Positions 48,401 through 58,836 of a stretch of 64,000 nucleotides of DNA are shown here, piece after piece; positions within the stretch are counted from its first letter, which is position 1, and the number at the start of each line of letters is the position of its first letter. The notes under the pieces are model-generated. The model made no database searches and was not told where the DNA came from. It saw nothing but the letters and a program-made list of their open reading frames with translations. The DNA comes from Pelagophyceae sp. CCMP2097. Lineage: Eukaryota > Sar > Pelagophyceae. Both the position numbers and the translations under genes were made by a program. The stretch is taken from contig MU657165.1 in assembly GCA_026770575.1 (NCBI GenBank), positions 620,228-684,227 of the forward strand. The letters are read 5' to 3'.

Positions 48401-51400
48401 CGCAATACGCGAGAATCGTTGCCATCATCCGAGTCGCTTTCAAGGACGTCGGCGCGATGCTCGTCGCCGAGCTCGCCTCGGAGTTCCGCTGGCTGCACCG
48501 ACGGAGGCACTCGCACCTCCTGGAGACGAAGCTGCGAAACGCAAGGTTCATTGGAGAATTGGTGAAATTTCGAGTAGCGCCGCCGCAGCTCGCCTTCAAC
48601 GTCCTGAAGACGTGCTTCGACGACTTCTCCGGCCAGCAGGTCGACGTCGCCTGCGCTATTCTAGAGGCCGCCGGCGCGTTCTTGGTGCGGGCGCACGTCT
48701 CGCGAGACAGGACGGCCAACTTTCTCGAGCTCATGATGCGGCTGAAGAAGGCAAAGCCGCTGAACCAACGCGATGGCATTCGACCGTGTCGAATGTCGGG
48801 AACCCGGACGACGGTGCAGCGTCGAAGAGGCAGTGACGCTCGTCGTGGCCGTTGGAAAGGCGGTTGCTCGTCATACCGCCGCCCTAGGCGCGCTCTGCGA
48901 CGCGGCGTACTACCACTGCCTGCCGCCGGCGGCGCGGAACCTGCGCGCCCCGAAGCACCGCACGCCGCTCTACCGGCGCGCCGCCCGCGTCTGCCTTGAC
49001 CGCAAAGAAGGGTGTTGGCGGCGAAGAACGCCTCGTCTCCAGGTACGTCGAGCACCTCTTCCTGCGCGCTTTAAAGCGGCACGCCGACGTGGACGGCGTC
49101 ATCAAGCAGCTGCGCAAGCTGCCCTGGGGCAGCCGACAGCGGCGGCCCGCCGTGGCCGCGCCGGCCGCGGGCGAAATTTTCGACGAAACGTCCGAGCCGC
49201 CGGCCGCCATCGCGGCGCCGGTCGCGTCCGAGCCGCCGGCCGCCATCGCGGCGCCGGCCGAGGACGCGGTGCTCCTCGTCGTCAAGTTTGCCTTGAAGCT
49301 CGACCCAGCGTCAAGTTTGCAATCCCGGAGAGTCATTGTCATGAGATTGCTGCTTGCTTGCTTAAGATCCACCCTGGGTGGGGCTGGCCCAAAGGGGAAT
49401 AACCGTCAAACCCGAGTCGAAGGCTTGCTTAAGATCCACCCTGAGGCATGAGGGTGTTAGTTTATATACCGGAAAGCGTCATTGGATGCAGTGTGAGATT
49501 GGTTTTGAGGGGATTTCTGTTTTTTTCTTTCCTGGAAAGTCTTTGTCATGAGATTGGTTTTGAGGGGATTTAGATGCACGCCCATCTGAGATGCCCGGCC
49601 AAAGGGCCTCGTCGTTCAGCACGGGTGATTCAAGAGTCCGAACATTCATCTCTAGGCTGGCGCGGTCCAAAGCGGACGCGGTGCCTTTAGCCGCCGACGT
49701 CTTAAGTGGCCTCCACCAGTACCGGCCGGACGTCACCGCGCGCGTCGTCGACGCCATCCTCGAGGCCTTTGAGTTCGCGCTGGAGACGCCGGCGGCGAAG
49801 CGGTCCCTCGGGGGGCCGCAGCGCTGGGTGGCCTTGGCCTCTCTTTACGGCGAGCTGTACAACTACTCGCTCGTCGGGTCGCAGCACCTCTTGGCCACGC
49901 TGAGGCGCCTTTTAGACGCGGGCCACGGCGTGACGGAGCCCTGGCGTTTGCACATGGCCGAGAAAGTGAATCACGCGTACGGGGCCAGGCTTCAACACGA
50001 GCAGGGCCTCGCCCAGGCCGCCGCAGAGGCCGCCGCAGAGGCCGCCGCCGCCGAGCCCGCCGAGCCCGCCGCGCCGAAGGCGCCCACAAAGGCTGCAAAG
50101 GCCTTGGCGCTCAAGGCCGCGCAGGCCGCGGTCCCACCTCCAGAGCCGGCGACACCCGAGTCGATTTCGCGCGCCTACGCGTTTGCGTACCACGTCGGCG
50201 CGCACGCCGAGGCGGACCCGCGCGTGCCCTGCGCCGCCGACGCGCCGGGCGACCTGCTGCGAGTGACGCTCTGCTGCGTGAGTCGCCCTCTTCGAAAAAC
50301 GTGCCATGCATTGTCCGGTGCCAGGACTCAAGGTGCCTCGGATGCCTTGTGCTCATCGCAAGAGTGCACTCTTCATCATCGCCTTTTAGGTGATTCTGCG
50401 GACGGCGGCACCGTGCGTCGTCGCGGCGGCGTCGGCGCGCGACGGCCTCTGCCTCGCCGTCGACGCGCTGCAGCGCTACTTTTTGGCCAAGCCGACGCCG
50501 CCGATCACGCACCGGTATGCGCTCCTCGACGCTTTGGACGACTTGCGGTCCAACGCCGCAAGCGCAGAGGCACGGCTCCGCGGCCCGCAGCGCCGCGGCG
50601 CTTGCGCTTTCAAGCCCACGGAGTGTTTCCCGCACCGGGCGAATTGGCGAGAGGCGCAAATGGCCGTTGACGCTGCTGAAGCGGCCAAAGCCGCTCACAA
50701 CGCGGCCAAGGCGCGCACCTCTGCGATCGCCGGCGGCGCTCAGGTCGCCGACGCGGCGGCGGTCGCCGACGACGACGACGAGGAAGACGACGAGGGCGCG
50801 CGGCGACAACCCGACGAGGAAGACGAAGGCGAGGAGGACGACGAGGAAGAGGACGAGGAAGAGGACGAGGAAGACGAGGAAGACGAGGAAGACGAGGACG
50901 ACGACTATGAGAAGCGCGGGCCGACTGCGGAGGACGACGCCTTCGACCTTGCGTTTTCGGCGATGGTTCTTGAATCCATGGCCGCGACGAAGCGGTTGCA
51001 ACGCACCGGTGCCGCTGCTTCGCTCGGCGCCGCGTCGGGCGACAACATGGCAGACGTCGAGATGCTCGCTCGGCGCGTCGTCGCGCCGCAGCACGACGCG
51101 GGCAACGCCGCCGCGGGGCCGCCGCCCGGCGCCACGCGGTAACACAACTGCGTCGCGCCGGAAAACGTCACGGCGCCGGCATCCGAGGCACGCCGGGGTC
51201 GATACAACGGGTTGTTGAACCGTCACTATAGGTTTCGGATGCTCAAGCGCGGTGCCAAGGGCAAGCTCGAGGCGCGCGCGTTGGACGTCCCGGACACGAC
51301 GCGCCTCGCCTCGATGATGCACCGCAACGAGCAGGCCCAGGCCGACGAGCGCAACTTGCTGAAGAGGCGCACGCTCCAAGCCGCGCGCAACATCGTAGAC

Positions 51401-51406
51401 GACTAG
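45457..51406 (+). CDS. UPF2: UPF2, nonsense-mediated decay factor (three MIF4G domains)
   Basis: Bridges UPF1 and UPF3 in nonsense-mediated mRNA decay. The first exon (45457) is Gly/Pro/Gln-rich and basic (MGDRPRGQKGGG). Then come a helical KDQALKDKAAAD region, LKRSTAFVKKVR with LMKDVEDLNLSQYVSE (MIF4G-1 entry), RLVLELFLRGMQFDEATL, FYEEYPNVLDVVPAPVL; MIF4G-2 (KNSRKRLVKQLYAVPRTALH, KLRNARFIGELVKFRV, CFDDFSGQQVDVACAILE); MIF4G-3 (GLHQYRPDVTARVVDAILE, LYGELYNYSLVGSQHL); an acidic Glu/Asp run (50770-50905); and the UPF1-binding end (FDLAFSAMVLESMA, then after intron 51139-51231 FRMLKRGAKGKLEARALDVP). Many introns, not all placed. In-frame MPFRG repeats sit inside MIF4G-1. Confidence 0.88.
46915..46990 (+). 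repeat. 15-bp tandem repeat coding MPFRG
   Basis: Four to five copies of GGGATGCCGTTTCGG in frame with the flanking UPF2 sequence (ALHQTASQ before, SLDPDPRTTVK after). Confidence 0.85.
49310..49590. repeat. repeat-filled UPF2 intron
   Basis: Two copies of GCTTGCTTAAGATCCACCCT (about 49356 and 49423), a copy of CATGAGGGTGTTAGTT (49447) and two copies of GAGATTGGTTTTGAGGGGAT (about 49496 and 49551). Related pieces occur at 1313-1527 and 43137. It looks like debris of one or more low-copy mobile elements. Confidence 0.7.
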
Positions 51407-51860
51407 CGCGCGACATCGTCGACTAGCGGCTGTCCAAGACTGGAAAACGGCATCAAGGCCCCGCACGGCGACGCGCACGGGTCCGGCGGACTGCGCGGCG
51501 GGCGCGGCGCTCCCCGAGACGCGGTGGAGGCGCCGCCACGGGTGGCTCTCCCGGCGGCTCGGCTCTCCCGACAGCGCTGCCACGTCGCCCGGCTCGGGCC
51601 TGGCGGGGCCGGCGGCGGAGGGCCGGTCCGTCACGCGGCGGTACCGATGGCCGACGCCGCCACAGCAGCGCCGGCGCTCGCGGCCCCGGCGACGCGTGAC
51701 GCAGGCCCTCGTAAAGCCTTTGCAAGTCGTGACGCGCGTTTGGGTGTGGATTCTCAAAGGCTCCCTCTGGCCCTCGCTCTCCCGGGGCCGTCGACTGCAT
51801 CCCTGGCGCGTCATGGCAACGTGCGACTTAGAAAAGGGCCGCGTCGGGCTTCTCGCGCCT
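51407..51860. other. convergent intergenic spacer, no gene seen
   Basis: About 450 bp between the UPF2 and gyrase B 3' ends. Open frames exist on both strands, as expected for this GC content, but none has recognisable domains. Confidence 0.5.
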
Positions 51861-53984
51861 TCAGAGGTTGAGTTCGTTGATGCGGATGCTCGGGGCGTGG
51901 TCGGAGATGAATTCCTTGCGCTCGAGGACCGAGTCGCCCATGAGGAGCGTGATGATGCGGTCCGCCGCGGAAGCGTCCTCGACCTCTACGCGCTGCAGGC
52001 GGCGCGTGGCAGGGTCCATGGTCGTCGACCACAGCTGCTCCGCCATCATCTCGCCGAGACCCTTGAAGCGCTGTACCGGAGGCGGTCTTGCGCCCGCGGA
52101 CCGCGTCGCCGCGTGCGCCTTCATGGCCGCTTTGAGCTCTTCGTCGGTCCAAAAGTAGACGTCGGACCCCTTTGGGCCCAGCGCGGCCTTGTACAGCGGT
52201 GGGCAGGCGATGTAGACGTAGCCCTCGTGGATCAAACGGCGCTGGTAGCGGTAGAAGAACGTGAGGATCAACGAGCGGATGTGGGCGCCGTCGACGTCGG
52301 CGTCCGTCATGATGATGATGCGGTGGTACCGCAGGGCGTTGCCGTCAAATTCCTCGCCACGCAAGCCGAGGCCTAACGCGGAGATCAAGTTTTGCAGCTC
52401 CGTATTTTTGTAGATCTTGTCAGCTGCGCATTTTTCAACGTTCAAAATCTTGCCCCGCAGCGGCAAGATGGCCTGCGTCGCGCGGTCGCGGCCCTGCTTG
52501 GCCGAACCGGCGGCGGAGTCGCCCTCGACGATGAAGATCTCCGCGTCCGCCGCGCCGAGCTGGCAGTCGGCCAGCTTGCCGGGCAGCACCGACGACGTGA
52601 GGAGCGTCTTGCGCCGGACGAGGTCGCGCGCCGCCTTGGCCGCCGACGACGCCGACTGCGCCGCCAGCGCCTTGTCCACGACGGCTTGCAAGGCACGCGG
52701 GTGCACCTCGAAGTGGCGCTGCAGCGCCTCGCTCACCACGTCTGCGACGATGCTGCGGACGGCCGGCGACCCGAGTCGAGTCTTCGTCTGGCCCTCGAAC
52801 TCGGGCTCCGGGACGCGCACGAGGACGACGGCGGTGAGGCCCTCGCGGATGTAGTCGCCCGGGATGGACGCCGTCGGCGTCTTGGATGAGCCCGATTTGC
52901 TGACCTTGTAGCCCGCGTTGACGACGCGCGTCACCGCCGACTTCAAGCCCTCGACGTGCGAGCCGCCGTCGCTCGTGCGGATGCCGTTTGCGAAAGAGAC
53001 GACACTGTCTGTGTACTGGTCTGCGCACCATCGCAGCGCGCATTCCACTTCCACGCCGTCGCGGCCGCCCGTGAATAAAGTGCCCCCCTCGACGCTCCGC
53101 CCCACCGTCTTCGGGCCCAGCGACGGGTGTAAAGCTGCCTTGCCCGCGCACAGCGCGTCGGCGTACTCGGCGATGCCGCCCTCGTGGAAGAACTCGCGAT
53201 TCACGGGCGCCTTGGGCCGCTCGTCGCGCAGCTCCAGCCGCGCGCCCGCATTGAGGTAGGCCAGCTCGTCGAGGCGCGCCGCTAAAGTGTCGTAGTCGAA
53301 CTTGGTCGACTCTGTGAAAATCGTTGTGTCCGGCACGAATTCAATGCGCGTCCCCGACTCCCAGCCGTCGGCGGCGATGGCCGCCTCCTCGCGCAGTTCC
53401 GTCGTCGGCTTGCCCTTTGAAAAGTCCATGAGGTGCGTTACACCGTTGCGGCGGACCTCGGCCTCGAGCTTCGACGACAGCGCGTTGACGACGCTGAGGC
53501 CGACGCCGTGGAGGCCGCCGGAGACGCGGTAGCCGGAAGTGCCCTCGCCGCCGAACTTGCCGCCGGCGTGCAAAACGCAGAGGACCGTCTCCAGCGCGGA
53601 CCGGCCGGAAACGTGCGCGTCGCACGGGATGCCGCGGCCGTCGTCTCGGACAACGCAGCCGCCCTGCTTCGTCAGCGTGACGACGACGCGCGTCGCATGG
53701 CCCGCCATGACCTCGTCGACGGAGTTGTCGACGATCTCCCAGACGAGGTGGTGTAGACCTTTCGAACCCGTCGACCCAATGTACATGCCCGGCCGCTTGC
53801 GCACGGCCTCCAGACCTTCGAGGACGACGATCTGCTGGGCGCCGTACGTCGATTCCGCCACGGCGGCCTTGCGCGCCACGAACGCACGGCGCGCCGGGCG
53901 CGGCGCGCGGCGCGCGACCATCGCATTCGCGCGCAGGGCCGCGGCGCGCGGGAGCCATGTCAAAGCCAGCATCGCCAACCACAT
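51861..53984 (-). CDS. gyrB: DNA gyrase subunit B, probably plastid-targeted
   Basis: Bacterial-type ATPase subunit of DNA gyrase, introducing negative supercoils into organelle DNA. Intronless, 707 residues from the ATG at 53984. The N-terminus is a signal peptide (MWLAMLALTWLPRAAALRA) followed by an Arg/Ala-rich transit-like stretch, the bipartite leader expected for a secondary plastid. GHKL ATPase motifs: GLEAVRKRPGMYIGST, EIVDNSVDEVM, DDGRGIP, GGLHGVGLSVVNALS. TOPRIM motifs: EGDSAAGSAKQGRDR and MTDADVDGAHIRSL. C-terminal QRFKGLGEMMAEQLW and a normal GyrB end follow. The frame is open upstream to 54098, but the chosen start gives the leader. Its GyrA partner is not in the window. Confidence 0.95.
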   Translation of the reverse strand: MWLAMLALTWLPRAAALRANAMVARRAPRPARRAFVARKAAVAESTYGAQQIVVLEGLEAVRKRPGMYIGSTGSKGLHHLVWEIVDNSVDEVMAGHATRVVVTLTKQGGCVVRDDGRGIPCDAHVSGRSALETVLCVLHAGGKFGGEGTSGYRVSGGLHGVGLSVVNALSSKLEAEVRRNGVTHLMDFSKGKPTTELREEAAIAADGWESGTRIEFVPDTTIFTESTKFDYDTLAARLDELAYLNAGARLELRDERPKAPVNREFFHEGGIAEYADALCAGKAALHPSLGPKTVGRSVEGGTLFTGGRDGVEVECALRWCADQYTDSVVSFANGIRTSDGGSHVEGLKSAVTRVVNAGYKVSKSGSSKTPTASIPGDYIREGLTAVVLVRVPEPEFEGQTKTRLGSPAVRSIVADVVSEALQRHFEVHPRALQAVVDKALAAQSASSAAKAARDLVRRKTLLTSSVLPGKLADCQLGAADAEIFIVEGDSAAGSAKQGRDRATQAILPLRGKILNVEKCAADKIYKNTELQNLISALGLGLRGEEFDGNALRYHRIIIMTDADVDGAHIRSLILTFFYRYQRRLIHEGYVYIACPPLYKAALGPKGSDVYFWTDEELKAAMKAHAATRSAGARPPPVQRFKGLGEMMAEQLWSTTMDPATRRLQRVEVEDASAADRIITLLMGDSVLERKEFISDHAPSIRINELNL

Positions 53985-54284
53985 CCGCCGATACGTCGGG
54001 GCACCGCCCGCAGCGGATGGCCGACCCGACTCGAGCTCGACCCCCGCGATGGCGCACGACCGCCGCGAAAGAACGCTATCTGGCGATACCTGCAACACAC
54101 GACGAAAAGGGGCCTTAAATTTGTAAGCTCGAGACGGCGCGGGAGCCTTCGCCGCCGCACGATGTCGCGCGCGACGCCGACGGCACTCGAAACGCGCTCG
54201 AAATTAAAGTTTCGCAGGATTTGAATGCTACTTTTCTCGAAAATCGGAACGACGCTCGTTGCGGCAGGCGGGCCTCGTGAGTCG

Positions 54285-55587
54285 ATGGCGGCGCTCGAGC
54301 TCTCGGCTGCGTTTTGCGACGTGGTGCCGGTGCCGCAGGACGACGGGCCGAACGCCGTCGTGCCTATTCTGTATGCGGACGAGTATAGAGAGCTCATGGG
54401 CTACTTTCGCGCGTGCCTCGTCTCCGGCGAGCACTCGCCGCGAGTGCTGGTGCGCCACGCCGCGTGTGGACCAACGCTCATTGCGATGCCTCCTTGTAGG
54501 CCTTGACTGCGGCGATTGTCGAACACAACGTGCGTCGCACTCTGCGCCCGCTCAAACGCGCAAACGCCAACCCCGCAGGCGGCGCACTACACCGTGTGGC
54601 ACGTGCGCCGGTGCTGCCTCTTCGCGCTCCGGTCCGACGGCGACGACTCTGCGCTCCACGACGAGCTCGACTACGTTATAGCCGCGTCCCTCGTAGAGCG
54701 AGGACCGTCGACGACGTCGTGCTCTGGAGGCTCGATCGATGCAACGCCAGGCCCGCGTGGCTTCCGGAGCGCGTTTCTTAGGTCGCGGGCGTGGCCGCGG
54801 GCAATCCGAAGAATTACCAAATCTGGTACCACCGGCGCGTCGTCGTCGAGCACCTCGGCGCCGGCGCCGCAGAGGTCCGCGCCCCGCATTCCGCACCCGC
54901 CCACCATTCCGGCGCGGTCAGGCGGAGCTGGATTTTATCGCGGCAATGTTAGAAGGCGACTCGAAGAACTACCATGGTGCGGCCCCTCCGCCTGAAGCAA
55001 AGCGGAAAGCGCCGCCCTAGGCTGGTCGCACCGCCTCTGGGTCCTCAAGCAGTTCGGCTGCTGGGGCCGCGAGCTGGCATACGTGAGACTTTTATTTGAA
55101 GCGTCCCGGTCCGAGACAACCCAATCCGGTTCGAGCGACGACGCATCCGCAGGTCGACGAGCTGCTCGCAGAGGATGCGTTCAACAACTCCGCGTGGTCG
55201 CACCGCCACGCCGTCGTCTCCGCCACGGAGCCGAAGACGGACGCCGTCGCGGCGCGCGAGGCGACGTACGCCCTCGGCTTTGCGGCCGCGGCGCCAGAAA
55301 ACGAATCGCCGTGGTCCTACGCCCTTGCCTTTGCCTCGAAAAGCACCGAGGCGGACAAACTCTTGCTCGAGCACTGCGAGGCCGAGGTCCAAGCGGACCG
55401 CCTCTCGCGCTTCGTGGCGGCGGCGCTCGTGGAGGTCTACCTCCGCCGTGCAGACGCCCAAGCCCTCGGCTACGCCGCGTCCCTCGCAGCCAAGCTCTCC
55501 GGCGAACTCGACGCCCCGAGGTCGCGTTTCTGGGCCAACCGCGCCGCGCGCATCGAGGATTCCCTAAGGGCCGCCCAAGAAGCCTGA
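54285..55587 (+). CDS. FNTA: protein farnesyl/geranylgeranyltransferase alpha subunit
   Basis: Shared alpha subunit of CAAX prenyltransferases. Seven exons all keep frame: 54285-54443, 54500-54529 (30 nt), 54579-54692, 54782-54874, 54922-54976, 55021-55082 and 55153-55587, giving 315 residues. The start matches the family (AAFCDVVPVPQDDGPNAVVP, YADEYRELMGYFRA, GEHSPR). The repeats contain the diagnostic Trp motifs NYxxWxxRR: YTVWHVRRCCL, NPKNYQIWYHRRVVVEHL, NYHGWSHRLWVLKQFG and FNNSAWSHRHAVV. NYHGW replaces the usual NYHAW. Divergent from gyrase B across 300 bp. Confidence 0.95.
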
Positions 55588-55669
55588 AACCCGCGCCCCG
55601 CGCCTCGTAACACGCACGTTCGGAGATGCCCGGCGGCCGCACGACCAAGAGGGTTGTTTTATTATCGGG

Positions 55670-58668
55670 TCACTCCGGCGGCGCGGGCGCCCTCGTCGCG
55701 GGCTGGCCGTTGTAGACCCCGGGATTCGCGGGTCGCAGGCGCCTCGGGCTCCCCCGCGCGTTTTCCGGGTCCGGGCGGTAGCCGGCGCCGCGGTAGGACC
55801 GGCCTTTGGGTTTCGCCGCCGGCGCCGCAGCCGCGCAGCGCATAGGCTCCCACCTCGACAGGCCCCAGTCGACGTGGACTGTGTAAGCCACCTTGCGCCA
55901 CTGCTGCAAATCGCCCTCGAGGTCGTCAGGCACTGGCGGCGGCAACGCCTCCAGAGGCACGCTCGGCGCCGGCGAGGCGGCCGGCGAGGCGGGAGGCGGC
56001 GCGTCGACGGCTGGCGAGGTGGCGGCTGGCGAGATGCAGGCCGGTGCGTCGGCGGCCGGCGCGTCGGCTTCGGCTTCAGGCGCGTCAAATTCTGGCGCGT
56101 CGAAGCCTGTCGATTCGTCGACCGGTGAGGCTGGCGGTGGCGCGTTTTCGGCGTCGGCGTCGACGTCGGCGCTGCCGGCGACGAGCCTCGCGCGGAGCTG
56201 CTCGAGCCCGGCAAAGTTGCTCTGCGCGGAGAGGCGGCGCGAGAGTCTTCGCAGGACGTCTGCCTTGTCCTCGACGTTCAAAGGGCTCCCCTGCTTGAGG
56301 AGGCTGGCCTTTAAACGCGCGAGCTCCAGGACGTTTGCCGTGGAAGCGAGGCCGCTCGATTTCCGCCTAACGAGGTCGCTCGAGAGGCGGCGCACGAGGT
56401 CGACGCCGATCTGGGCGTCGACCCTGCGCGCCGCCGCCGCCGCCGCCGTCGCCGCCTCGCGCTTGTCGATGTCTCCTCGGTAAAGCGCCAAAAGCACCGT
56501 CCCCTGTGCCCCGCACGCGACGACGGTCGCGCTGCGCCGTTTGCCCGGCGCCGGGTCAAGGCCGTTTTCGCCAAAGGCGGCGCCGGCGCCGAGCGTCGTC
56601 ACTCGCGCGCCGGCGACGGCGAGGGGCAGGGGCACGTTTCGGACCGTGTCGCTGGCCCCCGTCTCGTCGGAATTGCCGGCGTCGATCCAGAGGTTGAGGC
56701 CCTTCCAGCGGTTGACGAGGTTGCCGTCGCGGTGGACGTAGACGTCGGCGGCGCCCTCGTAGACTATAAAATAGCAGTCTGCGAGGTCGCCCTGGAGCAT
56801 GATCACCTCGTCTCGTTTGAACTCCAAAACCTTCAAGTGCCGGTACGCCGCGTCCACCGCGAGGCCGTCGTCCGCCGCACGGAAGAACCTAGGCGACGAC
56901 GATGGCGCCTCAAAAGCCCGAGTCGTTTGCCATCGTCGTCGCATCGACGGTGTCCCGGCACGGACGCGGGCTCTTACGGTTGCCAGCCGCAGTGTCGTGC
57001 GACGATTTCGATGTCGACGGTTGTGCGCTGCAGCGGCGGCTTGGCGAGGACGTCGAGGAGCGCACTATGCGGCGCCAGCGCGAACGACTCGAGCACGTCG
57101 CGGTCGCGCTCAGCACGCGCGGCGCCAGGGACGGCGCGGCGGCCGGCGGCGTCCTCGACGGCGCTGCGCGTCAGGCGCAGCAGGTGCGTCGGCGCCAGCG
57201 CGAGGATGGTCGCGTTGCGCTCCGCGGCCTTTGGTGGCCCGCCGCCCGCGGGCGGCGCGACGACGACGATGCCGTTCTCCCCAAACGCGTTGCCCTGCGA
57301 CAGCGTCGCGACCTAGCGCGGCACGGCGCTCGACGGCGCTCGCTCCGGAAGCACCGGTCTTGGTGTGACGGTCCGGGTTTTCCGATGAGCGCCCCAAGCG
57401 CCCCGACGCGGGGCGCGACCCGCTTGCCGAAAAGGAACTCCGACTCGTACGCCACTTCCGCGTCCGTCTTCGAGACCTCCTTGGCCATGATACGCGCCTA
57501 TTCCGGGGTGCCTATTCTGGGGTTTTGATGGCGTCAATACGAGAGTCGGCGCACCTTTCTGATGACCAACACCACTTTGGCCGCCGAGGGGTCCGCCCAG
57601 TTCGGCGCTGGGCCCTTTGCCGCAGCGTCGAAAACGTGCACCGCGAGCTTGCCCGCGAGGACGACGTAGGCAGAGTCGGCTGAGTCGAATTGGAGAAAGA
57701 CGACTCGTCTCGCGTCGAACGACTCTAAAAGCACGTGCCTCAACATGCGCTGCTTCACGCGGCCTCTTAAAACGCGAAAGAACGGGTGCCAGCCAAGATG
57801 CTCGTTGAGCAGCCGCATCTCCGCTGGCCCGCGGTCGCCCGGGGCCGTGGCAAAGGCTTTCAGGACTTCCTGCGACGGGGCAAAGTCAAACGCCGTCCTC
57901 GACGCCTCTTCCTCCGCAACATCGCCGTCGCCGTCCGAGTCGCCATCGTCGCTCGGCGAGACGAGCCTTCGGAGGAAGGTGGCGCCGGACTCGCAGTTTC
58001 CCGTGCGGTCCGCCACGAGCGCCGAGAGCGCGCCGCCGACGGCGGCAGTGTTGCCGTTCTTGTCCACGACCGAGGCCTACACACTTATTATAGACATCCG
58101 AGAGACGTCCGTGAGACATGCTAGAGACGTCCGAGAGACAGCATCCTCTAGACGCCCTCTAGACGTCCTAGAGACACGCGCGCCCGGCTTGCGCGAGTCG
58201 GGGTCGGCGGCGGACACCGGCGCTTACGTTTTCGCCGCGCGTCATGCGCGTCGCCACGTTGTCCTTGACGACGGAACTACCGCTCGACCGCTTCCTCGCC
58301 TTGACCTTTTCCTTTGGCTCTGCCGCGGGCGGCGCGAGCTCGAAGTGTTTGTCGGACCAGATGAGGTCCGCGATGACGTCGTTGAACGAAGCCGGCTACA
58401 ACGTCCGTCAACGAGACCTCCATCGACACGCGCGCACCTGGCCGCCTCCAGAGATGCAGTGGTCGAAGAGTAACCTCTGCACGGCGCTCTAGAAGTTTCG
58501 CTTCGAGACGACGACGCGACGCGCGCGCGGGGCGGCCCCGCGTGCATTGCGCACCTGCAGGCTCGGCCGGCGATCGCGCGAGCTGCCCACCAGGCACGGC
58601 ATCGCAGTGACCTGGAGCTCGAGTGCATCGCCTTCTTTGACAGTCGGCGGCGACGTCGGCGCCGACAT
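55670..58668 (-). CDS. cyclic-nucleotide-binding domain protein (two CNB domains)
   Basis: Multi-exon, read right to left; possible start at 58668 (MSAPTSPPTVKEGDALEL). Early exons give AVQRLLFDHCISGGGQ, NDVIADLIWSDKHFELAPP and VVDKNGNTAAVGGALSALV. CNB-1 begins near 57830 (HLGWHPFFRVLRGRVKQRML, LLESFDARRVVFLQF, SAYVVLAGKLAVHVF) and closes around 57290-57200 (GNAFGENGI, ERNATILALAPTHLLRL). CNB-2 is in 56944-56400 (AYRHLKVLEFKRDEVIML, ADCYFIVYEGAADVYV, LGAGAAFGENGL, RRSATVVACG). The phosphate-binding cassette FGE is present twice, but the usual following A-L plus Arg is altered, so ligand binding is uncertain. The C-terminal 180 residues are Pro/Ala/Asp-rich with no kinase. Several junctions are unresolved. 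Confidence 0.65.
58090..58180. repeat. AGAGACGTCC degenerate repeats in an intron
   Basis: GAGAGACGTCC, GTGAGACATGC, TAGAGACGTCC and CTAGACGTCCT units repeat in imperfect tandem within a probable intron of the CNB gene. Confidence 0.75.
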
Positions 58669-58836
58669 GCCCCCGCCGGCGGCGACGGCGAGCGCCGGCG
58701 CGCGCCGCGGGGCCGTCGAGAGGAACTCAATACGGTGTATAGGGGACACCGATTTTCGACTAGGGTCCAGACGACGTCAGTTTACAAAATGGGTCACAAT
58801 TTTGAACAGAGACCCCTCTATACTAGCTATAGGGCC

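Noticed and set aside
50111..51814. Minus-strand open frame of 567 codons
   Set aside because: Antisense to the UPF2 C-terminus; its Val/Leu/Phe run is the complement of the acidic Glu/Asp tract.
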